64,000 bases of DNA from Oceanitalea sp047302425 (GCF_047302425.1 NZ_CP154855.1:2542001-2606000); one strand, 5' to 3'. Shown: positions 6,754 through 15,330, counted from the first letter of the stretch. Program-made: numbers and translations. The notes: generated by a model not told the origin, from the sequence alone.

Positions 6754-8390
6754 CAGGCCCCCTCGGCCGCGGGAAGCAGCACCTCGACACAGGTCCCCCG
6801 GCCGGGTTCCGACGAGAGGGCGATCGAGCCGCCGAGGGCCTCGACGATCTGCCGACTGATGTGCAGGCCGAGGCCGGTGCCCTGGACGGAGGTGTGGCGA
6901 ACCTCGGGTGCCCGGTAGAAGCGGGTGAAGAGCCGGGCCTGGTGGTCCGTGGCGATGCCCGGCCCGTCGTCCTCGACGACGAGACGCACCTTCCCGCCGT
7001 CGCGCTCCAGCGCGATGCCCACGTGCCCACCGCGGTGGGTGTACTTCACCGCGTTGGACACGACGTTGTCGACGACCTGGGTCAGCCGCCCGACGTCCGC
7101 GCTGACGACGCTGCCGCCGCTCGCGGAGACGTCGATGGTGATGTCGCGGTCCGCCGCCCGCGGGGCCTGGGACTCGACGACGTCCTCGACGACGGCACGC
7201 AGGTCGACGTCCTCCCGGGAGCCGGCGTCGGACGCGGTCCGGGCGGCGAGGAGGAGGTTGTCGATGAGGATGCGCAGCCGCCCGGCGTTGCGCTCCGCGA
7301 CCTCGAGGTAGCTCCGCAGGTGCGGCGGCAGGTCGGGGTCGTCGACGGCGAGGTCGAGGTAGCCGGTCACCGACGTGAGCGGGGTGCGCAGCTCGTGGGA
7401 GACGGAGGAGACGAAGTCGTCACGCTCGGACAGCGCGAGCAGCTCGTCGGTGATGTCGTGCAGGGCGATGACGGACCCCTCGCTCTCGCCGTCGTCGTCC
7501 AGGAGGGGCGCGGTGCTGACACGGAGGGCGGTGCGCTCGCCGGAGGCGTGCTCCCACCACACGACGCGCCGCTCGACCGGCTCGCCCGTGGCGACGGCGG
7601 CGAGGCGGGCGGCGGGCACGGGCGTGCCCTCGGGGGTGAAGAGGGTCGGCGCGGAGTCGGCGAGGCGCGCACCGACGGTGAGCGCTCCCCGACTGGCATC
7701 CCGCAGCGCCCGGTTGACGACGACGAGGGTGCCCCGCGGGTCAAGCACGGCGACGCCCGCGTCGATGGTGTTGAGCACGCCCTCGAGGCGGGCGCGGTCC
7801 AGCGAGGTCTCGGCGAGCAGCTCCTCGACGAGGGCGCTCTGCCCGGCGAGCAGCTGGCGCCGGGCCGTCGACCGACGCTCGGACAGGTGCAGGGAGACCG
7901 CGACGGCGATGATCGCGGCAGGGACGGTGAACATCCGCGCCGCGTTGTCCGGGGTGACGGAGAGCTCGCCCACCCGCACGGCCTCGACGATGTCCACCCC
8001 CGTGGAGGAGAGCACTCCGGCGACGACGGCGATCACCGTCGCGGTCCGGCCCATCTGCGCCAGCCAGACGACGGGCAGGATGAGCAGCACCGAGGCGCGG
8101 GCGCCCACGGCCAGCATGCAGACGACGGCGACCATGTCGAGCAGCGGGATGACCGCTTCGGCCCAACGGGGCAGGGCCGGCCAGGGGACGGTGGCCGCGA
8201 GCGCCGTCACGACGAGGTTGATCGCGGCGCCCACGAGGGCGGCGTCCGGCAGACCCGGCCCGTACTCCTCCCACACGACCAGGGCGATCGTCATGACGCC
8301 GAAGACGACGAAGAAGGGCAGCTGGCGCCCGAGGACGGCGAACCGTCGCTGCGCGGTCTCGACGGACTGGGCGGCTTGCTGGCGGGGCAC
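6753..8390 (-). CDS. Membrane sensor histidine kinase with PAS domain
   Basis: This 545-residue protein has a GTG start and 5-6 membrane segments in residues 25-170. A PAS-like domain (about 200-315: VLNTIDAGVAVLDPRGTLVVVN ... IALHDITDE) is followed by HisKA with the phospho-acceptor H332 in SSVSHELRTPL. The HATPase domain carries the N box around N446 (NVVSNAVKYT), G1 DDGPGI (474-479) and G2 GTGLGL (504-509). All catalytic motifs are intact. No response regulator gene follows it; instead it is coupled to a degenerate GGDEF protein. The regulator at 474-1241 is the only one visible and is a possible partner. The signal is unknown. Confidence 0.88.
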   Translation of the reverse strand: MPRQQAAQSVETAQRRFAVLGRQLPFFVVFGVMTIALVVWEEYGPGLPDAALVGAAINLVVTALAATVPWPALPRWAEAVIPLLDMVAVVCMLAVGARASVLLILPVVWLAQMGRTATVIAVVAGVLSSTGVDIVEAVRVGELSVTPDNAARMFTVPAAIIAVAVSLHLSERRSTARRQLLAGQSALVEELLAETSLDRARLEGVLNTIDAGVAVLDPRGTLVVVNRALRDASRGALTVGARLADSAPTLFTPEGTPVPAARLAAVATGEPVERRVVWWEHASGERTALRVSTAPLLDDDGESEGSVIALHDITDELLALSERDDFVSSVSHELRTPLTSVTGYLDLAVDDPDLPPHLRSYLEVAERNAGRLRILIDNLLLAARTASDAGSREDVDLRAVVEDVVESQAPRAADRDITIDVSASGGSVVSADVGRLTQVVDNVVSNAVKYTHRGGHVGIALERDGGKVRLVVEDDGPGIATDHQARLFTRFYRAPEVRHTSVQGTGLGLHISRQIVEALGGSIALSSEPGRGTCVEVLLPAAEGA

Positions 8391-8458
8391 GGTCCGAGCC
8401 GAGGCTGCCCGGCGTAGGGTGGCGCGGGCGGCGCGCGACCGCCCGGACGGGAGAATCT

Positions 8459-9370
8459 GTGGGCGGGGTCCTCGTCCAGGCGTTGTCGCTGGTGGCGATC
8501 ATCGCGCTGGGCCTCGGTGTCAAACGGCTCGGCTGGCTGTCGGTCGCCCACTTCCCGGTGCTCGCGACGATCGTCCTGCGCATCACCCTGCCGGCCGCCA
8601 TCATCACGAGCTTCAACGACTTCGACCTCACCTGGGGGCTGCTGTCGCTCGCCGTCGTGGGACTGGTCGTCAACCTCGTCCAGCAGGGCACCGGGATGCT
8701 CATGGGTCGCCGGCGGGGGCGGGAGGCGCAGGCCTTCGGCGTGCTCAACGTCGGCAGCTACAACATGGGCGCCTTCGCCATGCCGTACCTCGCCGGCTTC
8801 ATGGGCCCGCAGGCCCTCGTGCTCGCCTCGCTCTTCGACGTCGGCAACGCGATCGCCGCCGCGGGCGTGGGCTACGCGTGGGCGGTGGCCCTCGCCCCGG
8901 GCGAGGCCCGGATGGGCCTGGGCGGCTTCGTGCGCACGATGCTGCGCTCGACGATCTTCGTCACCTACCTCGTGCTGCTGCCGCTGCGCCTGCTCGACAT
9001 CAGCCTGCCGGCGCCCGTCATCGAGCTCACCGGCACGATCGGCGCGGCCAACACCTTCCTCGCGATGTTCATGATCGGCATCGGCCTGGAGCTGCGCCTG
9101 CCGCGTGCCAAGTACCGCCAGGCGCTGCTGTACCTCACGGTGCGCTACGGCTACGCCGTCCTCTTCGCGCTCGGCACGTGGCTGCTGCTGCCGGTGCCGA
9201 CGGAGGTCAAGGTCGTCCTGTGCATGGTCTACTTCGCGCCGATCGCGGCGATGATCCCCGGCTACACCGCCGAGGTGCGCGGCGACGTCGAGCTGTCGAC
9301 CTTCATGACCTCGGTGTCGATCATCGTCGGCATCGTCACCATGCCCGCCGTCCTCGCCCTCCTCAGCTGA
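8459..9370 (+). CDS. AEC-family transporter (auxin efflux carrier-like)
   Basis: This 303-residue membrane protein has about 8-10 helices. It shows the family pattern of two bundles: N-terminal ALSLVAIIALGLGVKRLGWL and ITLPAAIITSFNDFDL, and C-terminal YFAPIAAMIPGYTAEVRGDVELSTFMTSVSIIVGIVTMP. AEC transporters export organic acids or auxin-like compounds; the substrate here is not predictable. GTG 8459 has GGGAG five bases upstream. The gene is divergent from the sensor kinase, 68 bases away, and is followed directly by an 18-nt tandem repeat array. Confidence 0.85.
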   Translation: MGGVLVQALSLVAIIALGLGVKRLGWLSVAHFPVLATIVLRITLPAAIITSFNDFDLTWGLLSLAVVGLVVNLVQQGTGMLMGRRRGREAQAFGVLNVGSYNMGAFAMPYLAGFMGPQALVLASLFDVGNAIAAAGVGYAWAVALAPGEARMGLGGFVRTMLRSTIFVTYLVLLPLRLLDISLPAPVIELTGTIGAANTFLAMFMIGIGLELRLPRAKYRQALLYLTVRYGYAVLFALGTWLLLPVPTEVKVVLCMVYFAPIAAMIPGYTAEVRGDVELSTFMTSVSIIVGIVTMPAVLALLS

Positions 9371-9381
9371 GCCCGGTCCCC

Positions 9382-9480
9382 CGCCCACCGACAGCCCACC
9401 TACCACCGACAGCTGACTTACCGCCGACAGCTGACTTACCGCCGACAGTACAGTTACCGCCGACAGCACAGTTACCGCCA
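9382..9480. repeat. 18-nt tandem repeat array, locus 1
   Basis: About five and a half copies of an 18-nt unit, best copy GACTTACCGCCGACAGCT, lie head to tail at 9397-9414, 9415-9432, 9433-9450, 9451-9468 and 9469-9480, with a degraded copy before them. There are no spacers, so this is not CRISPR. The array fills the gap between two convergent genes (AEC transporter and sirtuin). The same unit recurs at about 17.0 and 29.1 kb. Confidence 0.85.
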
Positions 9481-9490
9481 CGTCGGCTCG

Positions 9491-10177
9491 TCAGCCGACG
9501 AGCTCCGCGACCCACTGCGGCACCAACTGCGCCGCCGGCCCGGTGCGCACCTCGTCGAAGTAGCGCGAGACCTCGCTCGGCTCGAGGTTGAGCTCGAGAG
9601 TCCGCGCCCCACTGCTCGCCGCGAGCGCGACGTAGCCCGCCGCCGGGTACACCGCCCCGGACGTGCCGACGGCGACGAAGAGCTCGCAGGCCCTGACGGC
9701 GCGGTCGATCCGCTCGAGCTCGTAGGGCACCTCGCCGAACCACACGACGTCGGGGCGCAGCGCCCGCCGCCCGCAGACCGGGCAGGGCGGGAGGTCGACG
9801 AGGTCCGCCTCCCACTCCGGCCGGCTGCCGCAGGCCTGGCACAGCGCCCGGCGCAGCTCGCCGTGCATGTGGACCACCCGGCGCGAGCCCGCCCGCTCGT
9901 GGAGGTCGTCGACGTTCTGCGTGACGACGAGCAGGTCCTCGCCGAGCGCCTCCTCGAGGGTGACGAGCGCCCGGTGGGCGGGGTTGGGCTCCACGCCGGC
10001 GACGGCGCGGCGGCGGGCGTCGTAGAAGCGCTGGACGAGCTCGGGGTCCCGGGCGAAGCCCTCGGGGGTGGCGACGTCCTCGACGTCATGCCCCTCCCAG
10101 AGCCCTCCGGAGTCACGGAACGTGAGCACCCCCGACTCCGCGGAGATCCCGGCACCGGTGAGGACGACGACGCGCAT
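9491..10177 (-). CDS. cobB: NAD-dependent protein deacylase of the SIR2 family
   Basis: This 228-residue class III sirtuin removes acyl groups from lysines using NAD. Motifs in order are VLTGAGISAESGVLTFRDSGG (NAD binding), TQNVDDLHERAG, the catalytic His in VVHMHGEL, the zinc site C-x2-C ... C-x2-C (CQACGS ... CPVCGR) and the acyl-pocket VVWFGEVPYELERID. Tyr/Arg residues of the desuccinylase type are visible in the YDARRRAV helix. ATG 10177 begins the fold exactly. A GATACT -10-like box six bases upstream suggests a leaderless transcript. The gene is apparently monocistronic. Confidence 0.92.
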   Translation of the reverse strand: MRVVVLTGAGISAESGVLTFRDSGGLWEGHDVEDVATPEGFARDPELVQRFYDARRRAVAGVEPNPAHRALVTLEEALGEDLLVVTQNVDDLHERAGSRRVVHMHGELRRALCQACGSRPEWEADLVDLPPCPVCGRRALRPDVVWFGEVPYELERIDRAVRACELFVAVGTSGAVYPAAGYVALAASSGARTLELNLEPSEVSRYFDEVRTGPAAQLVPQWVAELVG

Positions 10178-10202
10178 GGGGCCAGTATCGCCGTCCCGGA
10201 CC

Positions 10203-10544
10203 TCAGGGCGCCGCGGTGACCGCCCGGTTGTGCTCGAGCGCCACCTCGAGCCAGGACGCCAGACCGGCGCCCGCGACGGCGTCGGCGGCGACCTCCACCC
10301 ATCCCGGTCCCATGTCGCGGCGGGCCGGTTCCATGACCGCCTGCGCCGCACCCGGGCGGGTGATGAGCTCCTCGTGCCGGCCGGCGTCGACGCGGACGAG
10401 CAGGCCACCGTCCTTGAGCACGCCGACGAGGAGCTTCTCCCTCACCATGAAGGAGCGCGTGCCGAACATGGCCACCTCGCGGACAGGCTCCTCCCCCGCC
10501 AGCAGCGCACGGACCCGGTCGGCGAGCTCGGTCTGCGCGGTCAT
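10203..10544 (-). CDS. TfoX/Sxy N-terminal domain protein
   Basis: This 113-residue protein matches the TfoX N-terminal domain: LADRVRALLAGEEPVREVAMFGTRSFMVREKLLVGVLKDGGLLVRVD. In Gammaproteobacteria the full protein controls competence. Stand-alone actinobacterial copies have no established role, and the C-terminal TfoX domain is absent here. ATG 10544 was chosen because the longer frame has no conserved residues before LADRVRALL. It lies 25 bases upstream of cobB on the same strand and could be co-transcribed with it. Confidence 0.75.
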   Translation of the reverse strand: MTAQTELADRVRALLAGEEPVREVAMFGTRSFMVREKLLVGVLKDGGLLVRVDAGRHEELITRPGAAQAVMEPARRDMGPGWVEVAADAVAGAGLASWLEVALEHNRAVTAAP

Positions 10545-10739
10545 CGCGGTCCCTTTCCCGACGGGCACGGTGGGGCACCAGTGTGCCGCCGTCGACGTCG
10601 GTGCAGGCCGGTTCGGGCCGGCGAGCGTGCCACAACGGGCCTACTTAGGAGCTTCTCGGCCCCCTCGACCTGCGGCTTCACGGCGCCGGGCCGGCGGTGC
10701 ATCCCCTTTTGTGGCACGCATACGCACCCTGGAAACACG

Positions 10740-10769
10740 AGAGGCGCGGCACCCGCGTGCCGCGCCTCT
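10740..10769 (-). terminator. Terminator hairpin of tRNA-Ala
   Basis: A perfect 13-bp stem (AGAGGCGCGGCAC with its complement) encloses a 4-base loop, 10 bases beyond the tRNA 3' end. On the minus strand it is followed by a short T-containing stretch (TCGTGTTTCC). Confidence 0.8.
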
Positions 10770-10779
10770 GGTCCTGCTG

Positions 10780-10852
10780 TGGAGCTAGGGGGATTCGAAC
10801 CCCCGACCTCTTCCATGCCATGGAAGCGCGCTACCAACTGCGCCATAGCCCC
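10780..10852 (-). tRNA. tRNA-Ala (anticodon GGC)
   Basis: This is a 73-nt cloverleaf on the minus strand. The acceptor arm GGGGCTA pairs with TAGCTCC, the D-arm is GCGCAGTTGGTAGCGC, and the anticodon stem CTTCC/GGAAG carries loop ATGGCAT with GGC at positions 34-36. The T-arm GGGGG-TTCGAAT-CCCCC is perfect. The CCA end is not encoded. It reads GCC/GCU alanine codons. It has its own promoter upstream and a strong hairpin downstream, so it is probably a single-gene unit. Confidence 0.96.
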
Positions 10853-10866
10853 TTGCTGCGTCATTG

Positions 10867-10897
10867 AGTCTAGACGACCGCGGACCCCGCTGACCAA
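10867..10897 (-). promoter_or_regulatory. Candidate promoter of tRNA-Ala
   Basis: Read on the minus strand: TTGGTC (10897-10892), a 19-base spacer, then TAGACT (10872-10867), ending 14 bases before the tRNA. The -10 is good and the spacer is slightly long. Confidence 0.5.
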
Positions 10898-10926
10898 TCG
10901 CTGGGCCGTGGTGCGCACCACACTGC

Positions 10927-11541
10927 TCAGGCGGTGAGGTTGTGCGCCGTCAGCCGCCACCCGGGCCGGCGCCCGGGGTTGGGGGCGACGAGCGCCCAGG
11001 CGCAGTTGTCCAGGCCGCTGAGCCCGAACCAGGACCCGGCGTCGAGGTCGAGGAGGTGGGTGAGCCCGAGCGTGATCGCCGCCCCGTGGGCGACGACGAC
11101 GAGCACCCCGCCGTCGGCGACCTCACCGGCCGTTTCGAGGAGGGCGGCCGCCACCCGGCGCCCGACGTCGACGCGCGTGTCCGCCTCGATGCCCTCCGGC
11201 TCCTCCCCCTGCCGCCACGCGCGGTAGGCGTCGGGCCAGCGGGCCTCGATCTCGGGGTGCGTCAGCCCCTCCCAGAGGCCGAAGGAGCGCTCGCGCAGTC
11301 GCGGGTCCGGCTCGACCGGCACACCGGTGCGCTCCCCCAGCGGCGCCGCGGTGCGCAGCGCGCGCTGGAGGTCGGAGCTGATGATCCGGGTGGGCCCGAG
11401 CTCGGCGATCCGCTCGGCGGCCGCCTCGGCCTGGGCGATGCCGACCTCGTTGAGGGCGATGTCGGACTGGCCCTGGAGCCGTCCGGAGGCGTTGTGGTCG
11501 GTCTGCCCGTGCCGCCACAGGACGATGGTGCCGGCGGTCAT
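10927..11541 (-). CDS. Histidine phosphatase family protein (phosphoglycerate mutase-like)
   Basis: This 204-residue phosphatase has the RHG signature LWRHGQTDHN near the N-terminus. The second catalytic His lies in VVVAHGAAITL, and SSDLQRALRTAAPLGERTG and ERSFGLWEGLTHPEIEARWP complete the pocket. The family includes cofactor-dependent phosphoglycerate mutase-like phosphatases. In this position after rsfS, actinobacterial homologues are often annotated as broad phosphatases. The start ATG overlaps the rsfS stop (ATGA), so translation is coupled. It is the last gene of the proA-nadD-rsfS block. Confidence 0.88.
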   Translation of the reverse strand: MTAGTIVLWRHGQTDHNASGRLQGQSDIALNEVGIAQAEAAAERIAELGPTRIISSDLQRALRTAAPLGERTGVPVEPDPRLRERSFGLWEGLTHPEIEARWPDAYRAWRQGEEPEGIEADTRVDVGRRVAAALLETAGEVADGGVLVVVAHGAAITLGLTHLLDLDAGSWFGLSGLDNCAWALVAPNPGRRPGWRLTAHNLTA

Positions 11542-11939
11542 GCCGTCGCGCCGGCGTCGTCCCCCTCCGCCGGACCGTGCAGGTCGGCGGGCAGCTCGAT
11601 GACCGGGCAGTCCTTCCACAGTCGCTCGAGGGCGTAGAACTCACGGTCCTCGGTCTGCTGGACGTGGACGATGATGTCGCCGTAGTCGAGCAGCACCCAG
11701 TGGGCCTCGGTCACGCCCTCCTTGCGCATCGCCTTGACGCCCTCGCCGTGGAGCGCCTCCTCGACGGCGTCGACGATGGCGCGGACCTGGCGGTCAGTGC
11801 CCCCGGACGCGACGACGAAGGCGTCGGTGAGCACGAGGCGCTCGCTCACGTCGAGCGCGACGATCTCCTCGGCCTTCTTCTCCGCGGCCGCACGGGCGGC
11901 GACGACGGCAAGGTGGCGGGCTCTCTCGTCAGCTGGCAC
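11538..11939 (-). CDS. rsfS: Ribosome silencing factor RsfS
   Basis: This 133-residue RsfS/Iojap protein binds ribosomal protein uL14 on the 50S subunit and blocks subunit joining during starvation. Family landmarks are KKAEEIVALDVSERLVLTDAFVVASGGTDRQVRAIVDAVEEAL, GVKAMRKEGVTEAHWVLLDYGDIIVHVQ and REFYALERLWKDCP. The GTG at 11939 lies inside the end of the preceding gene (11-base overlap). The nadD-(membrane protein)-rsfS order is typical of actinobacteria. Confidence 0.92.
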   Translation of the reverse strand: MPADERARHLAVVAARAAAEKKAEEIVALDVSERLVLTDAFVVASGGTDRQVRAIVDAVEEALHGEGVKAMRKEGVTEAHWVLLDYGDIIVHVQQTEDREFYALERLWKDCPVIELPADLHGPAEGDDAGATA

Positions 11940-13107
11940 TGGACTCCTCGAGGTGTGTGGTGGTGATGGTCGTGGGCAGGGGCGCCGCGGCGGCCGAGCC
12001 GTCGAAGGCCTCGGTGGCGAGCAGCCAGATGAGGGCGCCGAGGATGAGGGCGACGACGACGAGGACGGCGGCCTTGATGGCGGCGACCGCGGGGTTGCGC
12101 TCGTCCACGGGGGCCTTCTCGGTGTCCTCGGCGCGCAGGGCGCGGCGGCTGGCCGGGACGGACGCCGCGGACTCGGGGCTGGCCCCGGAGACGGTGTCGA
12201 TCGCGACCCACCGCGGCCGCAGGGGCGCCGCCTCCTCGGGCTCCTCCGGGCTGTCCGCGGTCTCGGGCGCCGGCAGAGCCTCGCGCGCGGCGCGGGCCGG
12301 GGCGTCGAGGGGGAAGGTGGAGCGCTCGGACCACACCGCGGGGGCGGTGGTGGCATCACCGGCGGGCGTGGCGGGCTGCTGGCTGGGCGCGTCGGGGCGC
12401 ACCACGGGCTGGATGCCGGTGAGCTGACCGGTGGAGTCGAGAGCCCGGATGCCCTGGGCGACGCTCGGGGTGCGCACGACCGGCCGCCGGCCGGTGGCGG
12501 TGCGCTCCTGGGGGCGCTCCTCCGGGAGCGGCTGCGGGTCGCGCTCGCGCAGGGAGCGGCGGCTGGGGATCCTCGGCGCCTCGGGCCTCGGGGACGCCGA
12601 CGGCGCGGCTGGGCTCGTCGTCCGCTCCTCGTGCGCGCTCGACGACGCGGACGCGGCGCTCGGGGCGGAGACGGGAGTCGGTGCCGTCGCGGGTGCGGAC
12701 GGCGCGCTCGGCGCGGACACCGGCGTCGGGGCGGTCACGGCCGCCGAGCGGGAGCTGGGGCCCGGGTCCGGTCGCGGCGCTGTTGCCGCGGGCTGCGGCG
12801 TCGGGTCGGGCCGCACCTCGGGCTCCGGCGTCGGCTCCGGCCGCGGCGCGGGTTCCGGGGTCGTCGCGGCAGGGTCGGGGCGCGGCGGGGTCGCCGCGGG
12901 CTCCGCCGTCGTCGACGGCTGGCCGAGCGGGAGCTCACCGGTGGCGGCTGCCTCGAGGCGCGCGGCCTCCTCCTCCTGCAGCCGGCGCAGCTCACGCCGG
13001 GTCAGCGGCCGGGCGGCGCTGGCCTGCTCGGCGGCGAGCGCAGCGGCCCGCTCCGCCTCCCTCCGGCGACGGCGCTCCCCCGCTGGACGGTCCGTCCCCT
13101 CAGTCAT
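11929..13107 (-). CDS. Low-complexity protein with single C-terminal membrane anchor
   Basis: This 392-residue protein is not recognised as a named family. A basic, Arg/Glu/Ala-rich N-terminus (ERRRRREAERAAALAAEQ and RRELRRLQEEEAARLEA, possibly coiled coil) leads to ~200 residues of Pro/Ala/Glu/Thr-rich disordered sequence. An LRPRWVAIDTV patch follows, then one membrane helix near the C-terminus (AAIKAAVLVVVALILGALIWLL) and a short tail. AAGGAGG precedes ATG 13107. It lies between nadD (8-base overlap) and rsfS (11-base overlap), a slot that in Micrococcales often holds such a protein of unknown role. Confidence 0.7.
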   Translation of the reverse strand: MTEGTDRPAGERRRRREAERAAALAAEQASAARPLTRRELRRLQEEEAARLEAAATGELPLGQPSTTAEPAATPPRPDPAATTPEPAPRPEPTPEPEVRPDPTPQPAATAPRPDPGPSSRSAAVTAPTPVSAPSAPSAPATAPTPVSAPSAASASSSAHEERTTSPAAPSASPRPEAPRIPSRRSLRERDPQPLPEERPQERTATGRRPVVRTPSVAQGIRALDSTGQLTGIQPVVRPDAPSQQPATPAGDATTAPAVWSERSTFPLDAPARAAREALPAPETADSPEEPEEAAPLRPRWVAIDTVSGASPESAASVPASRRALRAEDTEKAPVDERNPAVAAIKAAVLVVVALILGALIWLLATEAFDGSAAAAPLPTTITTTHLEESSAS

Positions 13108-13756
13108 CGGCTCGTCCTCCTTCACGGATCGGCGGCGTCGCACCGGGCGCGGACAGGGCCGGCGACCGGTACAGGCCGTGCTTGTGGATGTACTGGACCA
13201 CGCCGTCGGGCACGAGGTACCAGACCGGCATGCCCTCCCGGACACGACGGCGGCAGTCGGTCGAGGAGATCGCCATGGCGGGCACCTCCATGAGCGAGAC
13301 GCCGCTGCTCGGCAGCCCGGTGTCGTCGAGGTGGTGGCCGGGGCGGTTGACGCCGATGAAGTGGGCCAGGCTCCACAGCTCGTCGACGTCCTTCCACGAC
13401 AGGATCTGCGGGAGCACGTCCGCGCCGGTGATGAAGAACAGCTCGGCGTCGGGGTAGGCGGCCTTGAGGTCGCGCAGCGTGTCGATGGTGAAGGTGAGGC
13501 CGGGCCGGTCGATGTCCACCCGCGAGACGGTGAACCGCGGGTTGGACGCCGTCGCGACCACCGTCATGAGGTAGCGGTGCTCGGCCGGGGTGACCTCGCG
13601 CTCCTGCTTGAACACCGGCTCACCGGTGGGGACGAACAGGACCTCGTCGAGCGAGAACACGTCGGCGACCTCGCTCGCCGCCACCAGGTGCCCGTGGTGG
13701 ATCGGGTCGAAGGTGCCGCCCATGACGCCGATCCGCCGCGCCTGGTGCTCGGTCAT
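13100..13756 (-). CDS. nadD: Nicotinate-nucleotide adenylyltransferase
   Basis: This 218-residue enzyme adenylates nicotinate mononucleotide to deamido-NAD, the penultimate step of NAD synthesis. The nucleotidyltransferase signature is GGTFDPIHHGHLVAA, and the second ATP-binding motif is ISSTDCRRRV near the C-terminus. Other expected blocks are VLFVPTGEPVFKQ, ITGADVLPQILSWKDVDEL and PDGVVQYIHKHGLY. ATG 13756 lies two bases before the stop region of the small upstream gene. The C-terminus overlaps the next gene by 8 bases. Confidence 0.95.
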   Translation of the reverse strand: MTEHQARRIGVMGGTFDPIHHGHLVAASEVADVFSLDEVLFVPTGEPVFKQEREVTPAEHRYLMTVVATASNPRFTVSRVDIDRPGLTFTIDTLRDLKAAYPDAELFFITGADVLPQILSWKDVDELWSLAHFIGVNRPGHHLDDTGLPSSGVSLMEVPAMAISSTDCRRRVREGMPVWYLVPDGVVQYIHKHGLYRSPALSAPGATPPIREGGRADD

Positions 13757-13758
13757 GC

Positions 13759-13917
13759 TCAGCGGCGGCGCGTGTGCACGTTGCGGTAGGCCAGCGTCAC
13801 CAGCAGCAGGAGCATGAGGATCGCGAAAGCGATGATCCCGTACATGATCGCCGGCATCGGGAGGTGGTTCGCGTGCTCCTCGGTCTGCTGGGCGAGGTTC
13901 ACGAGCGAGCTCGTCAT
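13759..13917 (-). CDS. Small membrane protein between proA and nadD
   Basis: This 52-residue protein has one clear membrane helix (PAIMYGIIAFAILMLLLLVTLAY) followed by NVHTRRR. The N-terminal half is hydrophilic and includes EEHANHLPMP, with two histidines before the membrane. Similar short proteins occur next to nadD in many actinobacteria; no function is known. ATG 13917 has GGAAGGAATCC just upstream. It lies two bases before nadD, in the same operon. Confidence 0.7.
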   Translation of the reverse strand: MTSSLVNLAQQTEEHANHLPMPAIMYGIIAFAILMLLLLVTLAYRNVHTRRR

Positions 13918-13989
13918 AGTGGTCGGATTCCTTCCGTCGAGACGTGCGGTCCAGTCTCCCACGATCGGCGGGGTAGGACCGTAGGGACC

Positions 13990-15324
13990 TTACTCGCGTA
14001 CGTGGCCGTCCCCCACCACGACCCACTGGGTGGTCGTGAGCTCACCCAGCCCCATCGGCCCGCGCGCGTGCAGCTTCTGGGTGGAGATGCCGATCTCGGC
14101 GCCCAGCCCGAACTGTCCGCCGTCGGTGAAACGGGTGGAGGCATTGACGATGACGGCGGCGGAGTCCACCTCGCGGGTGAAGCGCTCCGAGGCCCGCAGG
14201 CTCGTCGTGCAGATCGCCTCGGTGTGGCCGCTGGACCAGCGCCCGATGTGCTCGAGCGCGGCGTCGAGGTCGTCGACGACGCGGACGGCGAGGTCGAGGC
14301 TGAGGTACTCGGTGGCCCAGTCCTCGTCGGTGGCGGGCACGACGTCCACGCCCTGCGGTGCCAGGGAGGCGGCGTCGTCATCGGCGTGGATCAGGACGCC
14401 TGCCTCCCCGAGCGCGGCGAGCGCCACGGGCAGGAACTCCGCGGCGGCGGCGCGGTGGACGAGGAGCGTCTCGGCCGCGTTGCACACCCCGGTGCGCTGG
14501 GTCTTGGAGTTGAGGACGATCGCGACCGCCTGGGCGACGTCCACCTCGGCGTCGACGTAGACGTGGCAGTTGCCGACGCCGGTCTCGATGACCGGTACGA
14601 GGGACTCCCGCACGACCGTCTGGATGAGCTCGGCGCCGCCCCGCGGGACGAGGACGTCGACGAGCCCGCGGGCGCGCATGAGCTCGACGGCGCCCGCGCG
14701 GCCGTGTGCGTCGATCGACTGGACGAGGTCTGCGGGCAGCCCCTGCGCCTCGAGCGCCTCGCCGAGCACCTCGACGATGACGGCGTTGGAGGACGCAGCG
14801 GCCGAGCCACCCCGCAGGATGACGGCGTTCCCGGACTTCAGGGCCAGGCCGGCGGCGTCGACCGTGACGTTGGGCCGAGCCTCGTAGATCATCCCGACGA
14901 CGCCCATGGGCACCCGGACCTGGCGCAGGGTGAGGCCGTTGGGCAGGGTCGAGCCGCGCACGACCTCACCGACCGGGTCCGGCAGGGCTGCCAGATCACG
15001 CAGCGCCTCGGCGATGGCGGCGATGCGCTCGTCGGTGAGGGCGAGGCGGTCGAGGAGGGACTCCTTCATCCCGTTCGACCGACCGCGGTCGAGGTCCTCG
15101 GCGTTCGCGGCGACGATCCGCCAGGAGGAGGCGACGAGCGCGTCCGCCATGGCGTGGAGGGCGGCGTCCTTGGTGGCCCGGTTGGCGGTGGCCAGCACCC
15201 GCGAGGCGGTCTTCGCCGCACGGGCGGTCGCCTCGACGGCGGCACGGACGTCCACGGTCACCGGCACCGTGGGACCGGGGTCGGCGACGAGGTGAGCGGG
15301 CTCGAGCACAGGCGTGTCCGTCAT
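13990..15324 (-). CDS. proA: Glutamate-5-semialdehyde dehydrogenase (gamma-glutamyl phosphate reductase)
   Basis: This 444-residue enzyme of proline synthesis reduces gamma-glutamyl phosphate to glutamate semialdehyde with NADPH. It has the aldehyde-dehydrogenase-like fold. The catalytic Cys is in SKTQRTGVCNAAETLLVH. Other motifs are VPMGVVGMIYEARPNVTVDAAGLALKSGNA, ILRGGSAAASSN, VPRGGAELI and STRFTDGGQFGLGAEIGISTQKLHARGPMGL near the end. Length fits the family. A TACCCT box six bases before ATG 15324 points to leaderless transcription. proB is not in the window. Confidence 0.95.
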   Translation of the reverse strand: MTDTPVLEPAHLVADPGPTVPVTVDVRAAVEATARAAKTASRVLATANRATKDAALHAMADALVASSWRIVAANAEDLDRGRSNGMKESLLDRLALTDERIAAIAEALRDLAALPDPVGEVVRGSTLPNGLTLRQVRVPMGVVGMIYEARPNVTVDAAGLALKSGNAVILRGGSAAASSNAVIVEVLGEALEAQGLPADLVQSIDAHGRAGAVELMRARGLVDVLVPRGGAELIQTVVRESLVPVIETGVGNCHVYVDAEVDVAQAVAIVLNSKTQRTGVCNAAETLLVHRAAAAEFLPVALAALGEAGVLIHADDDAASLAPQGVDVVPATDEDWATEYLSLDLAVRVVDDLDAALEHIGRWSSGHTEAICTTSLRASERFTREVDSAAVIVNASTRFTDGGQFGLGAEIGISTQKLHARGPMGLGELTTTQWVVVGDGHVRE

Positions 15325-15330
15325 GCTGCC

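Noticed and set aside
9382..9480. Possible CRISPR array
   Set aside because: The 18-nt units are contiguous without spacers, and no cas genes are in the window.
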